Assembly (NCBI RefSeq): GCF_022343685.1
Contig: NZ_CP092123.1
Coordinates: 186,001-250,000, forward strand
Direction: 5' to 3'
DNA length: 64,000 nucleotides
Source of the DNA: Marinobacterium sediminicola
Lineage (GTDB): Bacteria > Pseudomonadota > Gammaproteobacteria > Pseudomonadales > Balneatricaceae
Shown here: one piece after another, positions 28,792-36,795 of the stretch
Position numbering within the stretch: the first letter of the stretch is position 1
Layout of the letters: each line of letters begins with the position of its first letter
Notes under the pieces: generated by a model
What the model saw: only the letters and a program-made list of their open reading frames with translations
The model's database searches: none
What the model was told of the DNA's origin: nothing
Translations under genes and position numbers: made by a program

Positions 28792-29259
28792 TTACATCTG
28801 TGACTGCAGGTAGTTCTGCAAACCCACCCGATTGATCAGGCCGAGCTGCTGTTCCAGCCAGTAGGCGTGGTCTTCCTCGGTGTCGGCCAGCTGCTGACGC
28901 AACATCTCGCGTGTCTGGAAGTCCTGTTCCTGCTCGCACAGGGCGATTACCTGCTTGAGGTTGTGGGCGACACGGTACTCGACATCAAGATCATGCTGCA
29001 GCATTTCCGGCACGGTCTTGCCCACCTGGATAGGATCGCGCTTGGACAGGTTGGGCGTGCCTTCGAGGAAGAGGATGCGCTCGATCATCAGCCTGGCATG
29101 GCCCTTTTCGTCCTCGAATTCGTGCGCGATACGTGCGTGCAGCTTGTGCAGCCCCCAGTCGGCATACATCTCCGAGTGGATGAAGTACTGATCCATGGCC
29201 GCCAGTTCGCCAGCCAGCAGCTTGTTCAGTGCGTCGATGATCGTCTGATTGCCTTTCAT
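28792..29259 (-). CDS. bfr: bacterioferritin, ferroxidase-type subunit without haem Met
   Basis: Encodes 155 residues of the 24-mer iron-storage protein family. By alignment with E. coli Bfr, ferroxidase ligands are kept: Glu18, Glu51, His54 (DEKGHAR), Glu94 and Glu127/His130 (TEEDH). The haem-binding Met52 is replaced by Lys, so this subunit cannot form the usual bis-Met haem site. It is the second gene of a two-gene operon, 4 bp after its partner, which has the opposite pattern. This resembles the two-subunit bacterioferritins known from Neisseria and Magnetospirillum, where mixed shells form. Confidence 0.93.
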   Translation of the reverse strand: MKGNQTIIDALNKLLAGELAAMDQYFIHSEMYADWGLHKLHARIAHEFEDEKGHARLMIERILFLEGTPNLSKRDPIQVGKTVPEMLQHDLDVEYRVAHNLKQVIALCEQEQDFQTREMLRQQLADTEEDHAYWLEQQLGLINRVGLQNYLQSQM

Positions 29260-29263
29260 CGTG

Positions 29264-29737
29264 CTAGTCCTCCTCGATGGCGGATTGCAGATAGTTCTGG
29301 ATGCCGATCTCGCGGATCAAATGCTGTTGGGTTTCGATCCAGTCGACGTGTGCTTCTTCCTCATCCAGGATCTCCACCAGCAGGGCGCGGCTGACATAGT
29401 CCCGGCCCGTTTCGCACTGGGCGATCACTTCGCGAAGCAGACTGAGCTGCTCCTGCTCCAGGCTCAGGTCACCCTGCAGCATTTCTTCGGTGTCCTCTCC
29501 GATACGCAGGCGCTCAAGGTGCTGCAGGTTGGGCAGCCCCTCCAGAAACAGGATGCGTTCGATCAGCCGGTCGGCCTGCTTCATATCCAGGATCGACTTG
29601 CCATAGGCCTTGTGGTTGAGCCTTTCCAGTCCCCAGTTCTTGAAGATGCGGGCATGCAGGAAATACTGGTTGATGGAAGTGAGTTCCAGCGTCAGCACCC
29701 TGTTCAACTGTTGAACCAATGTCTGATCGTGTTTCAT
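29264..29737 (-). CDS. bfr: bacterioferritin, haem-binding subunit with altered ferroxidase site
   Basis: Encodes 157 residues. Met52, the haem axial ligand, is present in ILDMKQADR, but the neighbouring ferroxidase residues are changed: Glu51 to Asp and His54 to Gln. Glu18 and the Glu/His pair in DEEEAHVDW remain. It therefore looks specialised for haem binding and electron release rather than iron oxidation, complementing the downstream subunit. It is the first gene of the pair. A Fur-box-like sequence lies about 135 bp upstream, within a divergent promoter, so iron may affect this gene too. Confidence 0.93.
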   Translation of the reverse strand: MKHDQTLVQQLNRVLTLELTSINQYFLHARIFKNWGLERLNHKAYGKSILDMKQADRLIERILFLEGLPNLQHLERLRIGEDTEEMLQGDLSLEQEQLSLLREVIAQCETGRDYVSRALLVEILDEEEAHVDWIETQQHLIREIGIQNYLQSAIEED

Positions 29738-29869
29738 GAAAGGTCCCTCGTCATGGTGTTAATGAGGTGCTGGCCAGCGCCAGGCGTCTTCGAAAACACC
29801 TAGAGTCTAGTCGTGGATACATGATTCTGCTGACGGAGGCAGGTTGAAAGGGGAAATTGAAATACGGTG

Positions 29870-29898
29870 TTGCAAATAAGAATGATTCGCTTTACAGT
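29870..29898 (+). promoter_or_regulatory. promoter with overlapping Fur box
   Basis: TTGCAA (29870-29875), a 17-bp spacer and TACAGT (29893-29898) form a sigma-70-like promoter reading rightward. The spacer and part of the -35 box are covered by a 19-bp sequence (29872-29890) that matches the Fur consensus at 12 of 19 positions. Fur with iron bound here would block RNA polymerase. Confidence 0.62.
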
Positions 29899-29904
29899 TG
29901 GTTC

Positions 29905-30015
29905 TGTTCATTGACAGGTCTGACTCACTGAAGGCATGGCTGATAGTACGCAAAAGACAGTGCCCAAAGTGATTGGCGCCACTCTCCACTCCCCCGGAGG
30001 GTGGCGTTTTTTTTT
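29905..30015 (+). ncRNA. candidate Fur-regulated small RNA
   Basis: A Fur-boxed promoter fires into a stretch of about 75 bases with no convincing gene, then a strong terminator with nine T residues, giving an RNA of about 110 bases. The adjacent divergent genes are bacterioferritins, typical negative targets of RyhB/PrrF-type iron-sparing RNAs. I do not recognise a RyhB or PrrF core sequence, so homology is not claimed. A short in-frame ATG at 29936 has a poor ribosome site and its frame runs through the terminator. Promoter, size, terminator and neighbours support the call; expression is unproven. Confidence 0.5.
29977..30015 (+). terminator. strong rho-independent terminator
   Basis: An 11-bp stem (CGCCACTCTCC / GGAGGGTGGCG, one G-U pair) with an 8-base loop is followed by nine T residues. 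No annotated plus-strand gene precedes it for over 1 kb, which is why a small RNA is suspected. Confidence 0.9.
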
Positions 30016-30091
30016 CCTGTTCGCTTCTGTTCATCTTCACTTGAACAGTCTCCGTTTGACCTCTCCCCGGTGACTGCCTATCATCCGCGCG

Positions 30092-30302
30092 TGCTTCCGG
30101 TGTGCTGAACAGCTGTTCAGGACTTAATCGGGAAGTCGGTGCGTAGCCGGTTCAGACGAATCCGGCGCAATGCCGACGCTGCCCCCGCAACGGTAGAGGC
30201 GTGAGGCGACGACAAAAGGCCACTGTATCCGCGGATATGGGAAGGTGTCGTCCCTCCTGGCTGACAAGCCTGCCGCCTGAGCCCGGAGACCGGCCCGAAG
30301 CA
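30092..30302 (+). ncRNA. cobalamin riboswitch
   Basis: Conserved core elements occur in order: AATCGGGAAGTCGGTGCG, GAATCCGGCGC, CTGCCCCCGCAACGGTA, and the B12 box GAGCCCGGAGACCGGCC at 30279-30295. TGCTTC (30092-30097) can pair with GAAGCA (30297-30302) as the closing P1 stem. It is followed by btuB and the cob operon, its usual targets. Adenosylcobalamin binding would lower expression of uptake and synthesis genes. Confidence 0.95.
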
Positions 30303-30358
30303 AGCAGTCGGTATCGCGGTGGGCGATCAGCACTGACGGCGTCATCCTCCATAGCCGC

Positions 30359-30438
30359 TGTCTGTCTGTATTGTGTCATCACCGTGACCGTTAACCCGAA
30401 ATGCGTGCGGGTGGGCGCGCACAGGAATCAGACAGACA
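30359..30438 (+). promoter_or_regulatory. possible expression-platform hairpin of the riboswitch
   Basis: TGTCTGTCTG (30359-30368) is exactly complementary to CAGACAGACA (30429-30438), which ends four bases before the btuB ATG. The only Shine-Dalgarno-like sequence (AGGA, 30423-30426) lies just inside this stem. The stem could hide or expose the btuB ribosome site. Confidence 0.45.
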
Positions 30439-30442
30439 CATC

Positions 30443-32287
30443 ATGAAACAGCTTTCTATCCCGGTCGCATTGCTGCTGGGCACTTCCGTTATGGCCGTTC
30501 AGGCCCAAACCAATCCCGATACTCTGTTGGTGACGGCAACCCGCACCGCGCAGACTGCCGATCAGGCGTTGGCTTCGGTCACCGTGATCGATCGCGAAGA
30601 GATCGAACGCAAGCAGGCCCAGACCGTCACCGAACTGCTGGCGCAGACGCCGGGGGTGGTTGTGACCAACAATGGCGGTCGCGGTAAAAACACATCTATT
30701 TTCCTACGTGGTACTAGCTCTGATCACCTGTTGGTGATGATCGATGGGGTTAAAGCCGGTTCGGCGACTAGTGGCGGCTTTTCGTTCCAGCATCTGTCAC
30801 CGGATCAGATCGAACGTATCGAGATCGTGCGTGGTCCGCGCTCTTCCCTGTACGGTTCTGAAGCGGTCGGTGGTGTTATCCAGATTTTTACCCGTAAAGG
30901 TAAGGAAGGCTTCAAACCTCGCTTTAGTGTGGGAGCAGGCAGTGATGATAGCCGCGAAGTGACGTTGGGTGTCTCCGGTGGTAATGACCAGGGCTGGTAC
31001 AACCTGGGCGTGAGTGATTACTCGACGGATGGAATCGATGTTAAAACCGCAGATATTTCAAGCCATGAACCTGATGATGATGGCTATGATAATCGTTCTT
31101 ATACCCTGAGTGGTGGCTACCGTTTCAATGAAATGGTGGAAGCACAGTTGCACTGGAGCCAGAGTCGCGGAGATAGCGACTACGACTCTTACTATGATTA
31201 TTCTTCGACGCCTGAAGCTGAGCCAATGACGAACTGGAACGATAAAAGTCGTGTCCAGTCATTGGGAGGCAGCCTGATTCTTACGCCTCTTGATGGTTGG
31301 AATGTGAAACTGTCCGGCGGTCGTACCACTGATGTGCAAAAGCACTATGATCACGGAGTTTATCAATACGACTATGAGACTGAGCGAGACACGGTATCAC
31401 TGCAAAGCGAACACCTGATTTCGCAAACAAGTCAGCTGACGTGGGGGGTAGATTATCAGCAGGATAAGGTATCCAGTGAGAGTACCGTCTACGATGTCAC
31501 CAGCCGTGACAACAAAGGGGTATTCGGTCTTTATCAGCTGTATTTGGGACAGCATGATTTAGCCTTTAGCTTGCGCCATGATAATAACGAGCAGTTTGGT
31601 GAGCATACGACGGGTTCTGTTGCCTGGGGTGTGGAACTGCCGCGCAATTTCCGTCTAACTGCTAGCTATGGCACAGCGTTCAGTGCGCCGACCTTTAATG
31701 ACCTGTATTGGCCAAATGCGGGTGATGAAGACCTCGAACCTGAAGAGTCAGAATCGATTGAAATCGGTTTGTCGGGCGACCATGCTGGAGTTCAGTGGTT
31801 TGCAAACCTTTACCAGACTGATATTGAAAGCCTGATTAGTGGTTGGCCACCTGCCAATGTCAGTGAGGCCCGTATCCGTGGCTTAGAGCTTGCAGCATCG
31901 ACTCAGTTGCTTGGTTGGAATGTTTCCGCAGGTCTTGACTTGATGGACCCGAAAAATCTTGCCAACGATATTGAACCAACGCAGAAGGATCTGCTGCTGC
32001 GCCGCGCACGCAAGGTGTTCCGTTTCTCTGCGGATCGAGATTTTGGAGCCTATAGCTTTGGTGGCACTCTGCAGGCTATAGGTGTTCGCCATGATGAGAT
32101 CCATCCGAAAACCAATGTTCGTCTCGCCGGCTACACCACCGTCGATCTGCGCGGCAGTTACGCGCTGGGGAACGACTGGTCGCTGAAGGCCAAGGTCGAA
32201 AACCTGCTCGACGAGGACTACCAGACGGCGCGCGGCTACAACCAGCCGGACCGCACCTACTGGCTGTCGTTGCATTACGCTCCTTAA
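30443..32287 (+). CDS. btuB: TonB-dependent vitamin B12 receptor
   Basis: Encodes 614 residues. After a signal peptide of about 21 residues comes the TonB box DTLLVTA (26-32), the plug domain with TPGVVVTNNGGRGKNTSIFLRG, and a beta-barrel ending WLSLHYAP. It imports cobalamins and cobinamides across the outer membrane. The start MKQLSIPV at 30443 gives a normal signal peptide; the frame is open 14 codons upstream. Expression is controlled by the riboswitch just upstream. The middle of the gene (about 30.9-32.05 kb) is visibly AT-richer than both ends and the following genes, hinting at recombination of the surface-exposed part. Confidence 0.95.
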   Translation: MKQLSIPVALLLGTSVMAVQAQTNPDTLLVTATRTAQTADQALASVTVIDREEIERKQAQTVTELLAQTPGVVVTNNGGRGKNTSIFLRGTSSDHLLVMIDGVKAGSATSGGFSFQHLSPDQIERIEIVRGPRSSLYGSEAVGGVIQIFTRKGKEGFKPRFSVGAGSDDSREVTLGVSGGNDQGWYNLGVSDYSTDGIDVKTADISSHEPDDDGYDNRSYTLSGGYRFNEMVEAQLHWSQSRGDSDYDSYYDYSSTPEAEPMTNWNDKSRVQSLGGSLILTPLDGWNVKLSGGRTTDVQKHYDHGVYQYDYETERDTVSLQSEHLISQTSQLTWGVDYQQDKVSSESTVYDVTSRDNKGVFGLYQLYLGQHDLAFSLRHDNNEQFGEHTTGSVAWGVELPRNFRLTASYGTAFSAPTFNDLYWPNAGDEDLEPEESESIEIGLSGDHAGVQWFANLYQTDIESLISGWPPANVSEARIRGLELAASTQLLGWNVSAGLDLMDPKNLANDIEPTQKDLLLRRARKVFRFSADRDFGAYSFGGTLQAIGVRHDEIHPKTNVRLAGYTTVDLRGSYALGNDWSLKAKVENLLDEDYQTARGYNQPDRTYWLSLHYAP

Positions 32288-32315
32288 CCGCCTGCCAAGA
32301 TAAAGGATAACGATC

Positions 32316-32888
32316 ATGATCAACCTGTCGTCACGCGCCCAACTGGTCAGCGGCCTTGGCCTGATTCTGCTGCTGGCGCTGACGCGGGGACATCACTTTG
32401 CCTCGGTTGAACACCTGCCCAGCGCGTCCTGGGCGGTGTTTTTCCTCGCCGGTGTGTTCCTGCGTCCGTTGTGGAGCTTTCCACTGCTGTTTCTTGAAGC
32501 GGTGCTGCTGGATGTGAGCTATTACGGCTGGAGTGGCGCTGCCGCTCACTGCATCACTCCCGCCTATGCGCTGCTGGTCCCGGCCTACGCCACCCTTTGG
32601 TATGCCGGTCGTACGTATGCGCGCCTGCATCAGGATCGGTTGTCCACCTTGGCGCCGCTGCTGTTGACGTTGCTGGTGGGAGCCTTTGTCAGCAACCTGT
32701 TCTCCAGCGGCGGTTACTACTTCTTTTCGGGCAACTTCGAAACCACCAGTCTGGCCGGTCTCTGGGGGCGCATCGAGCAGTATTTCCCGGGTAAACTGCC
32801 CGCACTGCTGGGGTATACCGGCATGGCGGCCATGCTGTATACCCTGTTCCGTCAGTTCAAAACCTATCAGGAGTTGATCCGCACATGA
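32316..32888 (+). CDS. btuM: BtuM family cobalamin transporter
   Basis: Encodes 190 residues with about six transmembrane helices. The length and topology match BtuM, a small inner-membrane B12 transporter found beside cobalamin genes in Proteobacteria. Cys79, in GAAAHCITPAYALL, lies at the place of the cysteine (Cys80 in the Thiobacillus denitrificans protein) that binds cobalt and removes cyanide from cyanocobalamin. The gene lies between btuB and cobO, overlapping cobO by 4 bp. It may pass decyanated corrinoid to CobO for adenosylation. A complete BtuCDF system in the same operon makes it seemingly redundant. Identity rests on recalled family features. Confidence 0.8.
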   Translation: MINLSSRAQLVSGLGLILLLALTRGHHFASVEHLPSASWAVFFLAGVFLRPLWSFPLLFLEAVLLDVSYYGWSGAAAHCITPAYALLVPAYATLWYAGRTYARLHQDRLSTLAPLLLTLLVGAFVSNLFSSGGYYFFSGNFETTSLAGLWGRIEQYFPGKLPALLGYTGMAAMLYTLFRQFKTYQELIRT

Positions 32889-33493
32889 GTGATGACCAGA
32901 CCCGTGACGAGCGCCACAAGGCGCGGATGGAGCGCAAGAAGGCAGTGGTCGATCAGGCGATCGCCCGCGCCGACCGAGATCAGGGCGTACTGCTGGTACT
33001 GACCGGCAATGGCAAGGGCAAGAGCAGCTCCGCTTTCGGCATGCTGGCGCGGGCACTGGGTCACGGCATGCAGGTCGGGGTGGTACAGTTCATCAAGGGC
33101 AGCTTCAGCACCGGTGAAGAAGCCTTCTTCCGTCGCTTCCCCGAGGTGCGCTACCACGTCATGGGTGAAGGGTTTACCTGGGAAACCCAGGACCGTGAAC
33201 GTGACCTCAAGGCGGCGGCAGCCGCCTGGGACAAGGCGCGCGAGCTGCTGGCCGACCCCGAAATATCGCTGGTGGTGCTGGATGAACTCAACATCGCACT
33301 GAGATACCAGTACGTCGATCTGGACGAACTGCTGGACGCGCTGCGCAATCGCCCTGAAATGCAGCATGTGGTGGTGACCGGTCGTGGTGCGCCCCAGGCA
33401 TTGATCGAGGCCGCCGATACGGTCACCGAGATGCAGGTGGTCAAGCATGCGTTCAAGGATGGTATCCGTGCCCAGAAGGGCGTGGAGTTGTGA
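32885..33493 (+). CDS. cobO: cob(I)yrinic acid a,c-diamide adenosyltransferase
   Basis: Encodes 202 residues of the CobA/CobO/BtuR family. The P-loop GNGKGKSSSAFGMLARALGHG binds ATP in the reversed orientation typical of the family, and VVLDELNIAL is the Walker B-like strand. It adds the 5'-deoxyadenosyl ligand to cobalt, for new corrinoid and for imported B12. The N-terminal RDERHKARMERKKAVVDQAI helix is normal for the family. It overlaps the btuM stop by 4 bp and is followed at once by cobB. Confidence 0.96.
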   Translation: MSDDQTRDERHKARMERKKAVVDQAIARADRDQGVLLVLTGNGKGKSSSAFGMLARALGHGMQVGVVQFIKGSFSTGEEAFFRRFPEVRYHVMGEGFTWETQDRERDLKAAAAAWDKARELLADPEISLVVLDELNIALRYQYVDLDELLDALRNRPEMQHVVVTGRGAPQALIEAADTVTEMQVVKHAFKDGIRAQKGVEL

Positions 33494-33495
33494 AC

Positions 33496-34797
33496 ATGGA
33501 GCGGGCGGAGGTGCGGCGCTGTCCGGCGCTGTTGATCTCCGCGCCGGCCTCGGGGCAGGGCAAGACCACGGTGACGGCGGCACTGGCCCGGCTGCACCGC
33601 AACCGGGGCCGCCGGGTCCGCGTATTCAAGACCGGCCCGGACTTCCTCGACCCGATGATTCTGAGCCGCGCCGCTGGCTGCGAGGTTGAACAGCTGGATC
33701 TGTTCATGGGCTCGCCGCTGCTGTGCAAGCAGCAGCTCTGGGAAGCGGCCGGTGAAGCGGATCTGATCCTGATTGAAGGCGTGATGGGGCTGTTCGACGG
33801 CAATCCGTCCAGTGCTGATCTGGCCGAACTGTTTGGTATACCGGTGCTGGCGGTGATCGATGCCGGGGGCATGGCGCAGACGTTTGCTGCGCTGGCCCAC
33901 GGTCTGGCCAGTTTCCGTCCCGGCCTGCCGTTCAGCGGTGTGCTGGGTAACCGGGTCGGCAGTGTCGGCCATGGGCAGATGCTGGCCGAGGCCTTGCCCG
34001 CTCATCTGCACTGGTACGGCGCACTGCCGCGTGACGAGGCGGTCAGTCTGCCCAGCCGCCATCTGGGGCTGGTGCAGGGCGACGAAATTGCCGATCTGGA
34101 GCAGCGCATCGAAACCGCTGCCCAGGCCCTGGAACAGAGTGCGGGCGCTGAGCTGCCTCCGGCCATCGTCTTTGAGCCCCAGCCGTTCGCGGCCATCGAA
34201 CCGCTGCTGCAGGGTGTCCGTATCGGGATTGCCCGTGATGCGGCCTTCTCGTTCATCTATCCGGCCAACCTGCATACCCTGCAGCGACTGGGCGCGGAGC
34301 TGGTTTTTTTCTCGCCGTTGGTTGATGCGCGATTGCCCGAGGTGGATGCGCTCTGGCTGCCGGGTGGTTACCCTGAACTGCATCTGCAAACGCTGGCAGC
34401 CAATACCGCATTGATGACGGATGTGAAGACTCACTATCAGGCCGGAAAGCCGATACTGGCCGAGTGCGGAGGCATGCTCTGGCTGGGTGAAGAGTTGACG
34501 GCTTTGGACGGTCTGTCGGCGAGACTCTGCGGCTTGCTGCCTGTCAGGGCGCGGATGCAGCAACGTTTTGCCGCGCTGGGGCTGCAGCGGCTGTTGCTGG
34601 ATGGTCAAGAGCTGCGCGGCCACACCTTCCACCATTCGGTCACCGAGACTGAACTGGAGCCGATTGCCCGTGGCGAGTGCCCCAACGGTCGCCGTGCAGC
34701 CGAGCCGGTCTACCGCCTGGATCGCCTGACTGCGTCCTATATTCACTTCTATTTCCCTTCCAACCCGGCGGCTGTGGCCCAGCTGTTCCGGCCCTGA
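33496..34797 (+). CDS. cobB: cobyrinate a,c-diamide synthase
   Basis: Encodes 433 residues. It uses ATP and glutamine to amidate the a and c side chains of (hydrogeno)cobyrinic acid. The N-terminal P-loop domain has SAPASGQGKTTVTAALARL, and the C-terminal class I glutamine amidotransferase half has the nucleophile in AECGGMLWLG and the His near the end. The ATG at 33496 has GGAG eight bases upstream; a GTG at 33490 overlapping the cobO stop is possible but leaves no room for a ribosome site. This is the earliest biosynthetic step encoded in the window, so corrin-ring genes must lie elsewhere or corrinoid is salvaged. Confidence 0.95.
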   Translation: MERAEVRRCPALLISAPASGQGKTTVTAALARLHRNRGRRVRVFKTGPDFLDPMILSRAAGCEVEQLDLFMGSPLLCKQQLWEAAGEADLILIEGVMGLFDGNPSSADLAELFGIPVLAVIDAGGMAQTFAALAHGLASFRPGLPFSGVLGNRVGSVGHGQMLAEALPAHLHWYGALPRDEAVSLPSRHLGLVQGDEIADLEQRIETAAQALEQSAGAELPPAIVFEPQPFAAIEPLLQGVRIGIARDAAFSFIYPANLHTLQRLGAELVFFSPLVDARLPEVDALWLPGGYPELHLQTLAANTALMTDVKTHYQAGKPILAECGGMLWLGEELTALDGLSARLCGLLPVRARMQQRFAALGLQRLLLDGQELRGHTFHHSVTETELEPIARGECPNGRRAAEPVYRLDRLTASYIHFYFPSNPAAVAQLFRP

Positions 34798-34804
34798 ACC
34801 TGCC

Positions 34805-35701
34805 ATGCTGGCGCTGCAACTGATCGCTGCTCTCCTGATTGACCGCTGGCTTGGCGAACCGGCCCGCTGGCATCCGCTGGTGGGATTCGGCCGTTGTGCC
34901 AACTGGCTGGAAGCGCGCTGTAATTACGGTGAGTCGCGCCGCCTGAAAGGCCTGTTGCTGGTGGTGTTGCTGGTGGTGCCCCCGGTGCTGCTGATTGCCG
35001 TGCTGACCCAGATACCGATTATCGGTGAGTGGATCGCCGTGCTGGTGCTCTGGTTTGCGCTCGGGCTGGAAAGCCTGAAGCGGCATATCCAGCCGATCCT
35101 GCGGGCGCTGTTGCGCGGTGATATGCCCGAGGCGCGGCGGCTGACCTCCTGGATCTGCAGCCGCGATGCCGCGGAGCTGGATGTGGAGCGCACCGCGGTG
35201 GAGTCCGTGCTGGAGAATGGCAGCGATGCGGTCTTCGGTGCCCTTTTCTGGTTCTGTATTGCCGGTGCGCCGGGGGCATTGGCGTTCCGCCTGATCAATA
35301 CGCTGGATGCCATGTGGGGCTATCGCAGCGAACGTTTTCTTCACTTTGGCTGGGCCGCCGCACGGCTGGATGACCTGGTCGGATTGATTCCGGCACGGCT
35401 GACGGCGCTGAGCTACGCTCTGTGCGGCCACACCCGCCGGGCATTGCATTGCTGGCGGACACAGGCGCCGTTGCATGACAGTCCCAATGCCGGTCCGGTA
35501 ATGGCAGCGGGGGCCGGTGCGTTGGGTGTGGAACTGGGCGGTCTGACCTGTTATCGCGGTGTCTGGGTCGAGAAGCCGTTGCTGGGTGAAGGAGACAAGG
35601 CGCAGCCGCGTGATCTGTCCCGTGCCCTGCATCTGGTCGATCGGGCACTGGGGCTGTGGATAAGCGTGATAGTGCTGCTGTCGGTGGCAGGGGGGCTGTG
35701 A
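34805..35701 (+). CDS. cbiB: adenosylcobinamide-phosphate synthase
   Basis: Encodes 298 residues of the CbiB/CobD family, an inner-membrane protein with about four to five hydrophobic segments. It joins aminopropanol phosphate to adenosylcobyric acid. DRWLGEPARWHPLVGFGR near the start, AVESVLENGSDAVFGALFW and NTLDAMWGYRSERF are conserved family blocks. Its stop overlaps the start of the following threonine-phosphate decarboxylase, which supplies the aminopropanol phosphate, so substrate supply and use are translationally linked. Confidence 0.95.
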   Translation: MLALQLIAALLIDRWLGEPARWHPLVGFGRCANWLEARCNYGESRRLKGLLLVVLLVVPPVLLIAVLTQIPIIGEWIAVLVLWFALGLESLKRHIQPILRALLRGDMPEARRLTSWICSRDAAELDVERTAVESVLENGSDAVFGALFWFCIAGAPGALAFRLINTLDAMWGYRSERFLHFGWAAARLDDLVGLIPARLTALSYALCGHTRRALHCWRTQAPLHDSPNAGPVMAAGAGALGVELGGLTCYRGVWVEKPLLGEGDKAQPRDLSRALHLVDRALGLWISVIVLLSVAGGL

Positions 35702-36795
35702 TGACGAAGCGACCGATTCAAGATATGCACAGCCGGACTGCGTCGATTGCGGCTGTTGATAAACAATACTCCGAAAACGTATCCCCAGCGCCTCTGCATG
35801 GTGGCCGCCTGAACGCGGCGGTGGCGCAGTACGGTATCCCGCGCGAGCAGTGGCTGGACCTCTCCACCGGCATCAATCCCGAGAGCTGGCCGGTGCCGCC
35901 GATCCCGGCAGAGGTATTCAACCGTCTGCCGGAAGAGGACGACGGCCTGCAGTCGGTGGCCAGCGAGTATTATGGCAGCCGGGACCTGCTGCTGGTGCCG
36001 GGCTCCCAGGCGGCGATTCAGGCGTTGCCCGAGTTGCGCCTGTCCCGGTCGGGTCGGGCCGAGGTCGGTGTGCTCTACCCCGGCTATGCCGAGCACGCCT
36101 TTCGCTGGCAGCAGGCGGGGCACAGGGTCAGTCTGCTGGAGTCCGGGCAGATCGAGGCCCGGCTGGACCGGCTGGACGTACTGGTACTGATCAACCCCTG
36201 TAACCCCAGCGGCAGGACCTTTTCGTACCAGCAGCTGCTTGACTGGCATGCGCGGCTGGTAAAGCGCTGCGGCTGGCTGCTGGTGGATGAAGCCTTCATC
36301 GATGCCACCCCCGAGCAAAGCCTGATCAGTGATCCCATGCCCGCCGGATTGATTATCCTGCGCTCACTGGGCAAGTTTTTCGGGCTGGCCGGGCTCAGGG
36401 TCGGTGCGGTCTGTGCCCATGCCGAGGTGCGCGATGCGCTGGCACATCGAATAGGCCCCTGGGCGCTCAGCCACCCGGCTCGCTGGCTGGCAAGGCAGGC
36501 GTTGGCCGATAATGTCTGGCAGCAGACCATGCGGGCACAGCTGGCATGGCAGCAGGCGCGGTTGCAGGCCCTGCTGACCGATACGCTGGGCGAGAAGGTG
36601 GCAGCGGTCAGCAGCACGGCGCTGTTTGCGACCGTCTTGACCGAACAGGCACCCCTGATCGAGCAGCGTTGTGCTCAGGCGGGTATCCTTGTCAGGCGGT
36701 TTGAGCAGCCGGCGGCGCTGCGCTTTGGGTTGCCCGGAGATGAGGGTGAATGGCAGCGGCTGGAAAGCGTACTCAACGAGATTCGACATGACTGA
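35701..36795 (+). CDS. cobD: threonine-phosphate decarboxylase
   Basis: Encodes 364 residues of a PLP-dependent class I/II aminotransferase fold. It decarboxylates L-threonine phosphate to aminopropanol phosphate. [14 protein letters not shown] and [13 protein letters not shown] are the usual N-terminal blocks; [16 protein letters not shown] and [15 protein letters not shown] (with the PLP lysine) are clear. ATG 35701 overlaps the cbiB stop (ATGA). Naming varies: Salmonella CobD, Pseudomonas CobC. Confidence 0.94.
   Translation: MTKRPIQDMHSRTASIAAVDKQYSENVSPAPLHGGRLNAAVAQYGIPREQWLDLSTGINPESWPVPPIPAEVFNRLPEEDDGLQSVASEYYGSRDLLLVPGSQAAIQALPELRLSRSGRAEVGVLYPGYAEHAFRWQQAGHRVSLLESGQIEARLDRLDVLVLINPCNPSGRTFSYQQLLDWHARLVKRCGWLLVDEAFIDATPEQSLISDPMPAGLIILRSLGKFFGLAGLRVGAVCAHAEVRDALAHRIGPWALSHPARWLARQALADNVWQQTMRAQLAWQQARLQALLTDTLGEKVAAVSSTALFATVLTEQAPLIEQRCAQAGILVRRFEQPAALRFGLPGDEGEWQRLESVLNEIRHD

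Noticed and set aside
29936-30073. A short protein-coding frame starting MADSTQK inside the candidate small RNA.
   Set aside because: Its ribosome site is poor and the frame runs straight through the terminator hairpin and T-run, so an intact message is unlikely.
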